A stretch of DNA of 64,000 nucleotides, taken from the NCBI GenBank assembly GCA_022072505.1, contig JAJVHU010000026.1, forward strand, positions 1-64,000. Reading direction: 5' to 3'. This DNA comes from Phycisphaerae bacterium (GTDB taxonomy: Bacteria > Planctomycetota > Phycisphaerae > UBA1845). Shown here piece by piece: positions 42,399-51,024 of this stretch. The translations under genes were made by a program, and so were the position numbers. The notes under the pieces were generated by a model that did not search any database, had not been told where the DNA came from, and saw only the letters and a list, made by a program, of their open reading frames with translations. Positions within the stretch are counted from its first letter, which is position 1; every line of letters begins with the position of its first letter.

Positions 42399-42586
42399 GG
42401 GTTGCCTCCCTCCTCCGGTTTGTGAAACGGGACATCGCCGGCTTCCGCGGCGCCGGGGTCGGACCGGAAGGCATCCCATAGGCTCGCCCGCGGGCGCGCC
42501 CCCAAGGCCGCAAAGAAACCGATCAGAATCAAAGGCCCCAGAACCAGCCACAAGTGGACGTGCAAACGGCGTTGCGCCCGCGTCAT
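42395..42586 (-). CDS. Small membrane protein upstream of the Rieske fusion
   Basis: MTRAQRRLHVHLWLVLGPLILIGFFAAL. Confidence 0.6.
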   Translation of the reverse strand: MTRAQRRLHVHLWLVLGPLILIGFFAALGARPRASLWDAFRSDPGAAEAGDVPFHKPEEGGNP

Positions 42587-42804
42587 GTTCCTCTCCGCAC
42601 CCGCAAAGCCCGCCGCCATCGAGCCGCCAACCACGGCCACAGCGCCGCCGACCCCGGAATCATCAACAGACGGAATGTTAGTGGCGCGTGCCGGGCGACA
42701 GGGTCGATCCGCCCCATCCCGCGCCAGACAAAAGCGACGGCGAAGAGCGTTCCGGCCGCACCATAGCTCGCGAGGCCCCAGAGCACGAGATCAACCATGT
42801 GCAA
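42583..42804 (-). CDS. Small membrane protein
   Basis: MHMVDLVLWGLASYGAAGTLFAVAFVWRG; overlaps the next gene. Confidence 0.55.
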   Translation of the reverse strand: MHMVDLVLWGLASYGAAGTLFAVAFVWRGMGRIDPVARHAPLTFRLLMIPGSAALWPWLAARWRRALRVRRGT

Positions 42805-43514
42805 ACCCCTCGCACTGAACGGGGCTCCGTATCGACCGCGTCGCCTCCCTTCGGCGACCGCGTTTCCGGCCGCGGACTCGTCGCCCTTCCCCCGGCGCGC
42901 CGGCCGACCGTCTGAACTCCCTCCCGATGGGTGTGGCGTCCCCCATGTTCGCAGGGAGTAGCCGTGTCCGTCATGAGGCGGGGAAAGCCGGAATCCGAAC
43001 GAGCAACGCCGGCCCCGCGATCCTTCATCCCAGCGCCTCGCCGTTGGATGCCATTCACGAACGGCAAGTTACACAGGCCCGCCGTTCATCGAGGCCGGAT
43101 TGTCCCGGGAAAGGCCGCGCCCGCCGGATATCGACGCGGCGAAGACGTTCGGCGTGCGCTGTGGACCGGATTGATTGGAACGCGAAGCTCGTGAGCGAGG
43201 ATGGGAACAAACTCTGCGGACAGCCCCGCCTGCGTAACATGGGTTGACCGGTTGGGCCGGGAATCCGGGAAGTGTCCCGCGCCCGGCTCAATTCACGGTT
43301 TGAACTTCTCGAAGGCCTTGCCCTTGAATCTGCACACGCCGTGCTCGTGCGTGCCAAGCCACCAGCCGCCCGCTCGGTCACAATAGATCGAGAAGACCGT
43401 AATAGCATGACAGCGCCATTTAGGCTCAAGTTTGAGAGGGTGTCCGCCCGAGGTTTATGATGCATGCGGTTTTTGGGGGGCGCGCTCCTGGATTCTCAAT
43501 CAGGAGACTCGGCA

Positions 43515-43670
43515 ATGACTGCGGATCAGGGGCGATCGTTGCAGCCGGAGTTGGCTGCGCTGTTGGAAACGTTTCGTCCGTATATGAAGCGGGCGTCGAA
43601 CGATGGGCACTTGTTGGCGTATGTGTTGGGACTGTTGGCGGACCTGAAGCGCAAGAGCATCTTTGGAGCG
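43515..43670 (+). pseudogene. Truncated N-terminal remnant of an IS701-like transposase
   Basis: MTADQGRSLQPELAALLETFRPYMKRASNDGHLLAYVLGLLADLKRKSI, then similarity is lost (FGAISYQDSV...) and no DDE domain follows. Confidence 0.5.
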
Positions 43671-43695
43671 ATATCTTATCAGGACTCAGTGAGAT

Positions 43696-44127
43696 ATGGC
43701 AGCGGGCGATTTCTCTCAGACGGAAGCTCGGGTTTCACTCGTATTGAAGAGCGCAGAAATCACAGCCGATGAAATGGCGGAGAAGCTGTCGACCAAAGCT
43801 TCGCACACGTTGGCTATTGGCGATAGGCTGGGTTTCTCGCACATTACTGCGAAAGTTCATTGCTGGTCAATAAGATCAGAGTGGTTTTCACCAAGCGAGT
43901 ACGATCTCGACAATCGCACGAATAGACTGCTTGAGCAATTGATGGTCTGTGAGGCATCGTTAAGAGAAATGACGAGCGACGGTAGAGTGGAGGCGTATGT
44001 GCAATTTGACATTCATATCGTCGGTGAAGATCAGTTTCCCTTTACCCTGCGACCGCAAACTCTGGAGAAGGTCGTCCGCATTGGGGCGTCTATTGATCTA
44101 GATATTTATTCTGTTTCAAAAAGTTAA
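43696..44127 (+). CDS. DUF4279-like protein (candidate immunity protein)
   Basis: SLVLKSAEITADEMAEKLSTKASHTLAIGD...SIRSEWFSPSEYDLDNRTNRLLEQL...VVRIGASIDLDIYSVSKS. Confidence 0.65.
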   Translation: MAAGDFSQTEARVSLVLKSAEITADEMAEKLSTKASHTLAIGDRLGFSHITAKVHCWSIRSEWFSPSEYDLDNRTNRLLEQLMVCEASLREMTSDGRVEAYVQFDIHIVGEDQFPFTLRPQTLEKVVRIGASIDLDIYSVSKS

Positions 44128-44159
44128 GTTACACACAATAGCAGTTCGGCGGGGAGGCG

Positions 44160-44558
44160 GTGTTCACGGGGCACATGGACGGCGACTTCATCGCCGAGGT
44201 CCAGGTCAAGCTGAACTCGGGGAAGGACGCGGCGATCTATTTTCGCTATCTGGACCCGGACAACTGGTACCGGGCGCGGCTTCAGGGGACGCCTTCGGGG
44301 GCGGTTTTGCTGGAGAAGATGCTGAAGGGGAAGCTGACGACGCTGGATTCGGCGGCGGCGTTCCCTTCCGATCCGGACGTGCTTCGGGTCAAATGCGTTG
44401 GTTCGACGCTGGAGGCGTGGTATAATCCTGCGGGGACGCCGGGTTCGCCGACGCTTTCGGCCTCGGATGGGGACATCGGCTGGGGCGGGGTCCGGGTAGC
44501 GCGTCTCTCCGAGACGCGAGCACGGCACGGAGTGCCGCGCTACCCAAGCGCTCTTTGA
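44160..44558 (+). pseudogene. 5' fragment of RHS module 1 (concanavalin/LamG-like segment), interrupted by a palindromic element
   Basis: FTGHMDGDFIAEVQVKLNSGKDAAIYFRYLDPDNWYRARLQG..., frame broken at 44494-44545. Confidence 0.75.
44494..44545. repeat. 52-bp palindromic element (type P1), copy 1
   Basis: GGGTAGCGCG ... CGCGCTACCC 10-bp TIR; internal hairpins GCGTCTC-TCC-GAGACGC and GGCAC-GGA-GTGCC. Confidence 0.95.
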
Positions 44559-44613
44559 CAACTTGGAAGTCGCGTATGACTCGGACGACGATGATCGTCT
44601 CACCGGGTCGGAC

Positions 44614-44698
44614 GATCCTTGACTCGCCGCTTCACCGCAATACGGTGAACATCGCGTAGCGATGGGCGAGCGGGGCTCGCCGTGTCGTGTCAAGGATC
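44614..44698. repeat. 85-bp palindromic element (type P2) with three internal hairpins
   Basis: GATCCTTGAC ... GTCAAGGATC TIR; TTCACCG-CAATA-CGGTGAA, CATCGC-GTA-GCGATG, GGCGAGC-GGG-GCTCGCC; absent from the equivalent site in module 2 (~47110). Confidence 0.95.
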
Positions 44699-46150
44699 AT
44701 CAGCGAGGACTTCGCGGGGACGAGCGTCTCGCCGACGCATGACGACGCGGGGAACCTGACGAAGGACGCGGATTACGCCTACGTCTATGACGGCTGGAAC
44801 AACCTCGTCAAGGTGCGGGCGCAGAATGATGCCGACGTCGTGATCGGCGTCTACGCCTACTACGCCGACAACCGCCGGGCCTCGAAGGTCGTGACGAACC
44901 GCGGCGAGCTCGACGGGACGACGTACTTCTTCTACGACGGCCTGCGCGAGATCGAGGAGCGCAACGGCGCCGAGGCCGTGATACAGCAGTACGTCTGGGG
45001 CCACGAGTACGTCGACCAGCTCCTGATGATCCGCGGCGCCGGCGGCACGTGGTTCGTGCATCAAGACGCCAATTGGAACGTCATCGCGTTGACCACGCCC
45101 GGCGGCGACGTGGCGGAAGAGGTTCAATACCAGCCGTATGGTTTGCCGCAGGTCCGGCGTCACCTGGCCTTCGGCGACAGCGACGCGGATGGCGACGTGG
45201 ATGGCACGGACAACACGGCGCACACGGCCGCGCTGACCACGTACAACCGCACGTTCGACGCGGACTTCGACGCCGACGTTTCCAACACCAGCGGCGACGC
45301 GGACAAACTCGCCTGGGACGCCAGTTACAATGACCCCGACGCCTCTGTGACGATGGTCGTCGCCAACCGCAGCTTCTCGCCGACGGGGAACCCGTTCCTC
45401 TTCACGGGCCGCCGCCTCGACGCCGAAACCGGCCTCTACTTCTACCGGTTCAGGACATACCATCCGACGCTCAAGACGTTCATCCAACGCGACCCGCTGG
45501 GCTACGTCGACTCGGCGAGTCTGTATCAGTACGTGGGAGGCAGGCCGTTATTCTGGCTGGATCCGTTCGGTCTCGAAGCCTCGATCATCCTGATTGAAAG
45601 AACCTCTGGGAACAACGGAAGTTCGGGATGGTCGTCTGGGTCATCATCCGGAAAAGGCGGAACAAACCCGTATGGCCACATTGCGTTAAAGGTCACATAC
45701 GACGATGGCAGTGTCGTGTATTATGATGTTTCGACGCCGATTGACCAGAGCAATACAGCAAAAGGAGCAGTCAACACGTACACGAGCGCGCAATTCGTGG
45801 AACGTTACGATGGGGGTTGGGTTGAAGCGGATGTTCCCGGTGACCCCGATGAGGAGAAAATGCGCGATTACATCGAATCTCTTGAAGGTGAATGGGACTA
45901 TAACCTCTTCACGAATAACTGCGTGACCTTTGCCTGTAATGTTGTAGCTGCTGGTGGGCAGCCGTTGGGTGAGACATACGTTTTCCCGCGAGAGTTGATG
46001 AAGTACTATTGGGCCGCCAACGGACATAGGGGGCGAATAGTCCCAGCGCCAACAAAGCGCGGTCGAACTGCTGATGAGAGATTGCGCCGGGGGCTTCCAA
46101 TTGAAGATGAGGTAGACGAGGAAGAAGATGACAACGACCCGTGCGAATAG
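44687..46150 (+). CDS. RHS-core orphan module 1 with putative permuted-papain-like C-terminal tip
   Basis: RHS hyperconserved GNPFLFTGRRLDAETGLYFYRFRTYHPTLKTFIQRDPLGYVDSASLYQYVGGRP; tip with GHIALKV ... TNNCVTFACNVV. Confidence 0.8.
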   Translation: MSRIISEDFAGTSVSPTHDDAGNLTKDADYAYVYDGWNNLVKVRAQNDADVVIGVYAYYADNRRASKVVTNRGELDGTTYFFYDGLREIEERNGAEAVIQQYVWGHEYVDQLLMIRGAGGTWFVHQDANWNVIALTTPGGDVAEEVQYQPYGLPQVRRHLAFGDSDADGDVDGTDNTAHTAALTTYNRTFDADFDADVSNTSGDADKLAWDASYNDPDASVTMVVANRSFSPTGNPFLFTGRRLDAETGLYFYRFRTYHPTLKTFIQRDPLGYVDSASLYQYVGGRPLFWLDPFGLEASIILIERTSGNNGSSGWSSGSSSGKGGTNPYGHIALKVTYDDGSVVYYDVSTPIDQSNTAKGAVNTYTSAQFVERYDGGWVEADVPGDPDEEKMRDYIESLEGEWDYNLFTNNCVTFACNVVAAGGQPLGETYVFPRELMKYYWAANGHRGRIVPAPTKRGRTADERLRRGLPIEDEVDEEEDDNDPCE

Positions 46151-46313
46151 CCTTGGCACAGGCTCTGTCAGCAACTGCCGCTATGATTGGTTCCTGAGGG
46201 CGTTGCGCAGCGACATGTGATGAAGTACTAGAACCTATCACAATACTCGCAAACTATGGTTAATACGACCGAAGTGCAATGCAAATTCATCGAAGAAACG
46301 CAGTCCCGCCGCG

Positions 46314-46796
46314 ATGAGCGAAAACCATAAAATGACGTTCTGGGATAGGTTCTACTACAGCAATCCTAAACTCCGACGAAACAGACGATGGTTGCCGAGG
46401 CATGTATGGTTCGCAACGCTAGGCCTGCTGCATGTTGCCGCCGCACTCGTTATTGAGCAGATAGGGTCGATAGCCAGCTATAGTATCTACTTAGTTATTG
46501 ACTTTCCATTGGCTATCTTGGTTGAAGAATCAGAATATGTGTATCGGTATGGGCAATGGTTTGATAGCCATCGTTTTTTCTCGCTTAAGTGCCATTGGTT
46601 TATCGTTTTGCATGGAACTATCATGTATGCAGGCATTGGATATGTTATTGGACTAATTATGGAGCGCCGCACCGTTAAACAGGGTGCTGTCAATGGGTCA
46701 CGTTCGCAAGGAAACGGTGATGGCTGCATACAAAGTCGCGGCAACATATTCCGAGAGGATATGTCTAATAATAGGGATCCGGACGCCCAGTATTAA
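46314..46796 (+). CDS. Small membrane protein, candidate immunity for RHS tip 1
   Basis: Two to three hydrophobic helices, AT-rich, immediately after the RHS tip. Confidence 0.5.
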   Translation: MSENHKMTFWDRFYYSNPKLRRNRRWLPRHVWFATLGLLHVAAALVIEQIGSIASYSIYLVIDFPLAILVEESEYVYRYGQWFDSHRFFSLKCHWFIVLHGTIMYAGIGYVIGLIMERRTVKQGAVNGSRSQGNGDGCIQSRGNIFREDMSNNRDPDAQY

Positions 46797-46857
46797 CTTG
46801 TCAATCGTTTGTTCTCTCGCAGAACACTTGGCCAAGTAGAGTGGAATCGAAGGTGGG

Positions 46858-48666
46858 TTGTTTGTATTTGAAGGGCCACTCCAGTATCGAGCATGGTTTT
46901 GTCGTCCGGACGTGCTGCGGGTCAAATGCGTGGGCTCGGCGCTGGAGGTGTGGTATAATCCCTCGGGGACGCCGGGAGCGCCGACGCTGTCGGCGACGGA
47001 TGGGGACATCGGCTGGGGCGGGGTGGCGCTTAGCGGCTGGGACGCGCTCTTTGACAATTTGAAAGTCGCGTATGACGCGGACGACGATGACGACATCACC
47101 GGGTCGGACGACGTCGTCATCAGCGAGGACTTCGCGGGGACGAGCGTCTCGCCGACGCATGACGACGCGGGGAACCTGACGAAGGACGCGGATTACGCCT
47201 ACGTCTATGACGGGTGGAACAACCTCGTCAAGGTGCGGGCGCAGAATGATGCCGACGTCGTGATCGGCGTCTACGCCTACTACGCCGACAACCGCCGCGC
47301 GTCCAAGACCGTGACCAACCGCGGCGACCTCGACGGCGTGACGTACTTCTTCTACGACGGCCTGCGCGAGATCGAGGAGCGCAACGGCTCGGAGCAGGTG
47401 ACGCAGCAGTACGTCTGGGGCCACGAGTACATCGACCAGCTCCTGATGATCCGCGGCGCGGGCGGCACCTGGTTCGTGCATCAAGACGCCAATTGGAACG
47501 TCATCGCGTTGACCACGCCCGGCGGCGACGTGGCTGAGGAGGTGCAGTACCAGCCGTATGGTTTGCCGCAGGTGCGGCGCCACCTGGCCTTCGGCGACGC
47601 GGACGCCGACGGCGACGTGGACAGCAGTGACAACACGGCCCGCACCGCGGCGCTGACGACGTACAACCGCGCCTTCGACGCGGACTTCGACGCCGACGTG
47701 TCCAACACCAGCGGCGACGCGGACAAGCTCGCCTGGGACGCCAGTTACAATGACCCCGACGCCTCTGTGACGATGGTCGTCCCCAACCGCAGCTTCTCGC
47801 CGACGGGGAACCCGTTCCTCTTCACGGGAAGACGCCTCGACGCCGAAACCGGCCTCTACTTCTACCGCTTCCGCACGTACCACCCGACGCTCAAGACGTT
47901 CATCCAGCGAGACCCGCTGGGCTACGTCGATTCGGCGAATTTGTATCAATATGTGGGCGGAATGCCGACGGCGGCGGGGGATCCGCTGGGGTTACGGACG
48001 TTTGATGAAGATGATCCGCCTCGCGACTGGCCCGGGAATATCGGAAAGGGACTAGGTGAGGACAAGGATGATGGAATCACAGGAGACTGCGAGCGCCTAG
48101 AGAAGGTCAAGAAGATAAGCACGGATGCCGCACGGCGGGGTGCCGCTGATGATTATCGCGGAATGCGGGCAACTGTCGGAATAGGAATGGTTGCTATCGC
48201 TGGGATCCTTTTGCCCGGTCCGGATGATATCATCTTCAGTGGCTTAGCAGCTCGATACGGTTATCGCTGGGTAACGCAGTTTGGGAGAAAAGTGTTAGTT
48301 GATAAGAGGGGCCGCAAGATCGCCGCGGATCAGGCTAAACAGCTAGAAAGCATCTACAACAAGCTGAAAAAACTCCAAAAGGGTGGCAATCTAGCCTCTT
48401 TGACTATTGAAGAACTGAGAAAACTACTATCAAGATCCGAACTCGCTGCACTAAGAATGTTGTTTGGCCAAGGTAAGGATGGGGCACAAGCATCGCTTGC
48501 ACTAATCAACGCAGGCCTAAAAGGTGTTCCTCCTGGTCTTACGCAGAACGCTTTGGATATTTATGCTGAAATCGCAAGGAGATCTATAGAAGCTGGACAT
48601 GATGATGGTGTGCAGATAATGCGACTTGAGATTATCGCAGCCATAAACGACCTCATGAAACCGTGA
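46858..48666 (+). CDS. RHS-core orphan module 2 with uncharacterised C-terminal tip
   Basis: Same core as module 1; tip LRTFDEDDPPRDWPGNIGKGLG...AALRMLFGQGKDGAQASLALINAGLKGVPPGLTQNALDIYAEIARRSIEAGHDDGVQIMRLEIIAAINDLMKP. Confidence 0.85.
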   Translation: MFVFEGPLQYRAWFCRPDVLRVKCVGSALEVWYNPSGTPGAPTLSATDGDIGWGGVALSGWDALFDNLKVAYDADDDDDITGSDDVVISEDFAGTSVSPTHDDAGNLTKDADYAYVYDGWNNLVKVRAQNDADVVIGVYAYYADNRRASKTVTNRGDLDGVTYFFYDGLREIEERNGSEQVTQQYVWGHEYIDQLLMIRGAGGTWFVHQDANWNVIALTTPGGDVAEEVQYQPYGLPQVRRHLAFGDADADGDVDSSDNTARTAALTTYNRAFDADFDADVSNTSGDADKLAWDASYNDPDASVTMVVPNRSFSPTGNPFLFTGRRLDAETGLYFYRFRTYHPTLKTFIQRDPLGYVDSANLYQYVGGMPTAAGDPLGLRTFDEDDPPRDWPGNIGKGLGEDKDDGITGDCERLEKVKKISTDAARRGAADDYRGMRATVGIGMVAIAGILLPGPDDIIFSGLAARYGYRWVTQFGRKVLVDKRGRKIAADQAKQLESIYNKLKKLQKGGNLASLTIEELRKLLSRSELAALRMLFGQGKDGAQASLALINAGLKGVPPGLTQNALDIYAEIARRSIEAGHDDGVQIMRLEIIAAINDLMKP

Positions 48667-48669
48667 TAA

Positions 48670-49194
48670 TTGTGCGATCAGAAGGGCGACAACACCTCTG
48701 ACTTTGCCATGAACGATATTCGTTGCAATTGGTTGGTTATCTTGCTCTTGGCCGATGCGCCGAAGTTGTTTCGCATGTGCCGCTTGCACAAAAAGTTTAT
48801 ATCTAGAAAACTTGCTTTTAGCCTGGTTAAAGAGGGGACGTTTAATGCATTCTACGATTGGATCGCATCCCCCAGTGGGGTCATTATAGGTGTAAGATAC
48901 TGGGTATTAGGTGACGAGCTAAATGGCTATTGTTTTTCGTGGCATAAGCTACCATATATTAGGCGGACAATGCATCCTGATGCGTATGACATTAGATTTA
49001 ACTGCGATTTACCGGAGTGTGTTCCTCCAAGAAACGATCAATGTTTTGGTGGTGATGTCATTTATAAAGCAGATCAGTCTGAGCTTTATGCCCTGGCGCT
49101 AGATCTGTACGGATTAGATCAGTATGATTTGGTCGCCGGGCTGAGAATAATCGACCTGCCAGAGCTGAAGGAGACGAAGGATGGATCCAATTGA
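48670..49194 (+). CDS. Candidate immunity protein for RHS tip 2
   Basis: AT-rich ORF starting 4 nt after the RHS stop; no recognisable domain. Confidence 0.5.
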   Translation: MCDQKGDNTSDFAMNDIRCNWLVILLLADAPKLFRMCRLHKKFISRKLAFSLVKEGTFNAFYDWIASPSGVIIGVRYWVLGDELNGYCFSWHKLPYIRRTMHPDAYDIRFNCDLPECVPPRNDQCFGGDVIYKADQSELYALALDLYGLDQYDLVAGLRIIDLPELKETKDGSN

Positions 49195-49213
49195 TGGATC
49201 CAATTATTGATCA

Positions 49214-49430
49214 AGCCCTCACCATCCGGACGCGCTTCGGGTAAAGTGCAGCGGCTCCGCGCTGGAGGTGTGGTTGATGGTGGCGCAGGTCTCTGACCTG
49301 CGAATCCGGGGGTTCGCCGACGCTTTCGGCCTCGGATGGGGACATCGGCTGGGGCGGGGGCCGGGTAGCGCGTCTCTCCGAGACGCGAGCACGGCACGGA
49401 GTGCCGCGCTACCCAAGCGCTCTTTGACAA
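49214..49430 (+). pseudogene. 5' fragment of RHS module 3 carrying two palindromic insertions
   Basis: CGGACGCGCTTCGGGTAAAGTGC...GCGCTGGAGGTGTGG, then gcaggtctctgacctgc hairpin and P1 copy 2. Confidence 0.75.
49363..49414. repeat. 52-bp palindromic element (type P1), copy 2
   Basis: Same sequence as 44494-44545, at the equivalent site of another RHS module. Confidence 0.95.
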
Positions 49431-49431
49431 T

Positions 49432-51024
49432 TTGAAAGTCGCGTACGACTCGGACGACGATGACATCATCGACGATCCGGGGGACGACATCGTCATCGGC
49501 GAGGACTTCGCGGGGACGAGCGTCTCGCCGACGCATGACGACGCGGGGAACCTGACGAAGGACGCGGATTACGCCTACGTCTATGACGGCTGGAACAACC
49601 TCGTCAAGGTGCGGGCGCAGAACGACGCGGATGTGGTGGTGGGCGTCTACGCCTACTACGCCGACAACCGCCGGGCGTCCAAGACGGTGACGAACCGCGG
49701 GGCGCTCGACGGGCAGACGTACTTCTTCTACGACGGCCTGCGGGAGATCGAGGAGCGTAACGGCGCCGAGGCCGTGACGCAGCAATACGTCTGGGGCCAC
49801 GAGTACATCGACCAGCTCCTGATGATCCGCGGCGCGGGCGGCACGTGGTTCGTGCATCAAGACGCCAACTGGAACGTCATCGCCCTCACGACGCCCGGCG
49901 GCGACGTGGCCGAGGAGGTGCAGTATCAGCCGTATGGTTTGCCGCAGGTGCGGCGCCGCCTGGCCTTCGGCGACGCGGACGCCGACGGGGACGTGGACAG
50001 CAGTGACAACACGGCCCGCACCGCGGCGCTGACCACGTACAACCGCACGTTCGACGCCGACTTCGACGGCGACGTTTCCAACACCAGCGGCGACGCGGAC
50101 AAGCTCGCCTGGGACGCTTCGTACAATGACCCGGACGCCTCAGTGACGATGGTCGTCGCCAACCGGGCGTTCTCGCCCAGCGGCAACCCGTTCCTCTTCA
50201 CGGGCCGCCGCCTCGACGCCGAAACCGGCCTCTACTTCTACCGCTTCCGAACGTACCACCCCACGCTGAAGACGTTCATTCAGCGCGATCCGCTTGGGTA
50301 CGTCGATTCGGCGAGTTTGTATCAGTATGTGGGGGGAATGCCGACGGCGGCGGGGGATCCGTTGGGGCTCGAAGAAGACTCTCTGGGCGTTGATGAGTTC
50401 ATAAGAGAGCGTCGTGAGCAGGTTATTAATGGCCTTAAGGATCTCGGGAAAACAATTGAAGCAGGCCTCTCAATCATTGCAGCGGTAAACCCAATCATTG
50501 ATGGTTATCAGATTGTTACGGGCAAGGATGCGATAACCGGGAAAGATCTTTCCGCGGTCGAAAGAGCAATTGAAGCTGCTGGATTAATGATCCAAGGTGG
50601 CGGTTGGATCATTGAAGGCGGAGAAAAAGTCTACAAATTCTATGCAAAGGCCGAGGATGGAACAACGCGCGTATTTGTCATTCTGGCTAAAAGTTATGGT
50701 GAAGCGAAGGAGACGGTTGACCATCTCAGAAAAGGGTTGCAGTGGGGAAGCAAAGCGCCGCGGTCGGTAACGCCTACGGGAAAAAAGCAAATCATTACTT
50801 GGTGGTGGCGGAACCCACGGACGGGAAAGATAGAGGAATCCACAGTCGAGTACGATAGATTTGGTCGACAGGTCGCTCGTACTGATTGGACTAATCACGG
50901 GAGACCTGCGCAACATGGCGATCCTCATCACCATGTAACCGACTATGGACCTGGTAAAGGCAATGGTTGTGAATCGGGTCCGCTTGACGGACCGTTTCCT
51001 GGACATGAAAAACCCAAGCCATGA
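49432..51024 (+). CDS. RHS-core orphan module 3 with pre-toxin-TG-like segment and His-rich C-terminal tip
   Basis: RHS core; VNPIIDGYQIVTGKDAITGKDLSAVERAIEA; terminal YDRFGRQVARTDWTNHGRPAQHGDPHHHVTDYGPGKG. Confidence 0.88.
   Translation: MKVAYDSDDDDIIDDPGDDIVIGEDFAGTSVSPTHDDAGNLTKDADYAYVYDGWNNLVKVRAQNDADVVVGVYAYYADNRRASKTVTNRGALDGQTYFFYDGLREIEERNGAEAVTQQYVWGHEYIDQLLMIRGAGGTWFVHQDANWNVIALTTPGGDVAEEVQYQPYGLPQVRRRLAFGDADADGDVDSSDNTARTAALTTYNRTFDADFDGDVSNTSGDADKLAWDASYNDPDASVTMVVANRAFSPSGNPFLFTGRRLDAETGLYFYRFRTYHPTLKTFIQRDPLGYVDSASLYQYVGGMPTAAGDPLGLEEDSLGVDEFIRERREQVINGLKDLGKTIEAGLSIIAAVNPIIDGYQIVTGKDAITGKDLSAVERAIEAAGLMIQGGGWIIEGGEKVYKFYAKAEDGTTRVFVILAKSYGEAKETVDHLRKGLQWGSKAPRSVTPTGKKQIITWWWRNPRTGKIEESTVEYDRFGRQVARTDWTNHGRPAQHGDPHHHVTDYGPGKGNGCESGPLDGPFPGHEKPKP

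Noticed and set aside
44690-45487. Minus-strand ORFs through the RHS cores (also 46801..47949 and 49219..49860)
   Set aside because: Antisense to the RHS core with repeated Val/Arg shadow sequence; same in each module, as expected for non-coding strand of a duplicated gene.
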